DNA of 64,000 bases from contig JAXRKN010000039.1 of assembly GCA_038502055.1 (NCBI GenBank), positions 2,480,001 through 2,544,000 on the forward strand, given 5' to 3'. This stretch comes from Tanytarsus gracilentus. Lineage: Eukaryota > Arthropoda > Insecta > Diptera > Chironomidae. The notes beneath the pieces were generated by a model. It saw only the letters and a list, made by a program, of their open reading frames with translations. It ran no database searches and was not told where the DNA came from. The translations under genes and the position numbers were made by a program. Positions 63,271 to 64,000 of the stretch are shown here, one piece after another. Within the stretch, counting starts at the first letter, position 1. The number at the start of each line of letters is the position of its first letter.

Positions 63271-64000
63271 TATTTTTTGTTTTTTTCTAAAATTTATTTC
63301 TTCACTTCAATAATTTTTTCTTCTTATTTATTGATTTTTTTATATAATCCAAGAATTTTTTTTAAAGTCGCACGCGAACCGAAAAAAATGACGGCTATTT
63401 AACGCAAGCGATGCAATGCGATCGAGATATCAAAAGGAACTGAATGGAAGGAAATGAAAATTTTCTCAGATCGTGCGACACACGCAACGAGGCTTATGTG
63501 TTAGTCAAACTGGTTTCAATTTAAACATTTTGCATGTGTTTGTGAGGTAATGTTTATACAGCATGACTCCGCCCAATTTTTTCTCTGTGTATTATATTAA
63601 GAAGCTCTATTGTTTGCTCTGTTTATTGCACATTTAATGGATCCTTTAAGAAGATGATGATACTCAGGTAAGAGTGCCATATGTGCGGACTCATTCATTC
63701 ATTGAAGATTTTTTTTCAATTTCTCTTCAAAGAAGAAGCCCATTATCGGCATTTATGCCTCTCGGCAAATTATGATACATCTCGAGTGTGCTCAAATCAC
63801 CGTAAGGCATAATCCTTCCTCTCTTCATTCAATGAATTTATGAACTCATTTCGGCTTGTGTGTTATAATTAACATATTTTCCTTATCATTAAATAGAAGC
63901 TTCATAGTGATGTTTTTCATATGTGTCACATAAAGAAGGATTGGATAACGAGAAAGTCGTAAAATCACATTATTGTGCTGCCGAATATTTTGTTCTTCGC
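63271..64000. other. upstream region of mab-21-like copy B
   Basis: This contains the leader and probably the promoter of copy B on the minus strand; the first 100 bp are T-rich on the plus strand. A plus-strand GTAAGAG donor near 63669 has no open frame before it. I see no other feature. Confidence 0.5.

Noticed and set aside
1..64000. tRNA, rRNA, conserved microRNA or CRISPR arrays
   Set aside because: I looked for tRNA B-box motifs and a few well-known insect microRNA seeds and saw none; the direct repeats present are minisatellites without unique spacers. A tRNAscan-SE or Rfam scan would be decisive.

Overview
This is eukaryotic DNA from an insect, most likely a nematoceran fly (midge, gnat or mosquito relative). 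The evidence is AT-rich DNA, spliceosomal introns of about 53-70 bp, AATAAA poly(A) signals, and animal genes: CHMP5/Vps60, coproporphyrinogen oxidase, a GPR155/anchor-type protein and two mab-21-like genes. The species is not resolved. All gene models were read by eye from splice sites and protein similarity remembered from known families.

Layout. Positions 1-43,700 form a gene-poor tract. Its only credible coding pieces are two short minus-strand exons (9305-9446 and 32450-32513). Each starts with ATG, encodes a secretory signal sequence and ends in a phase-1 GT donor, so the tract is probably the 5' intron and regulatory region of one or two surface or secreted proteins whose main exons lie left of the window. 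The tract also holds a 1.04-kb retrotransposon-like insertion with 23-bp target duplications and a TAATC-repeat tail (22544-23583), a reverse-transcriptase C-terminal relic (29358-29762), a probable inverted-repeat DNA transposon (13312-13922), a GC-rich tandem-repeat island (4155-4303), and a homopolymer block that looks like an assembly artefact (30037-30231).

Positions 43,700-51,050 are a compact gene cluster. CHMP5 (-) and CPOX (+) are divergent, with 565 bp between start codons. CPOX then converges on the GPR155-like gene (-), whose first intron contains a hAT-like foldback MITE. Upstream of that gene, 51,463-53,600 is a composite repeat block: two copies of a 13/14-bp plus 17-bp minisatellite module, followed by two tandem ~390-bp units with (GACA)n tracts and a terminal hairpin. 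Helentron-associated elements are built this way, but the class is an inference.

Positions 55,842-63,270 carry two mab-21-like genes in tail-to-tail orientation, with no shared intron positions. Between them on the minus strand, at 57412-57590, lie the last two coding exons of another gene. They include an apparent 18-nt microexon, and I do not recognise the protein.

The protein genes do not form one pathway: ESCRT-III membrane remodelling, haem synthesis, lysosomal cholesterol or BMP-linked membrane signalling, and developmental regulation. I found no convincing undescribed system. The best leads are the hidden exons and the repeat block.
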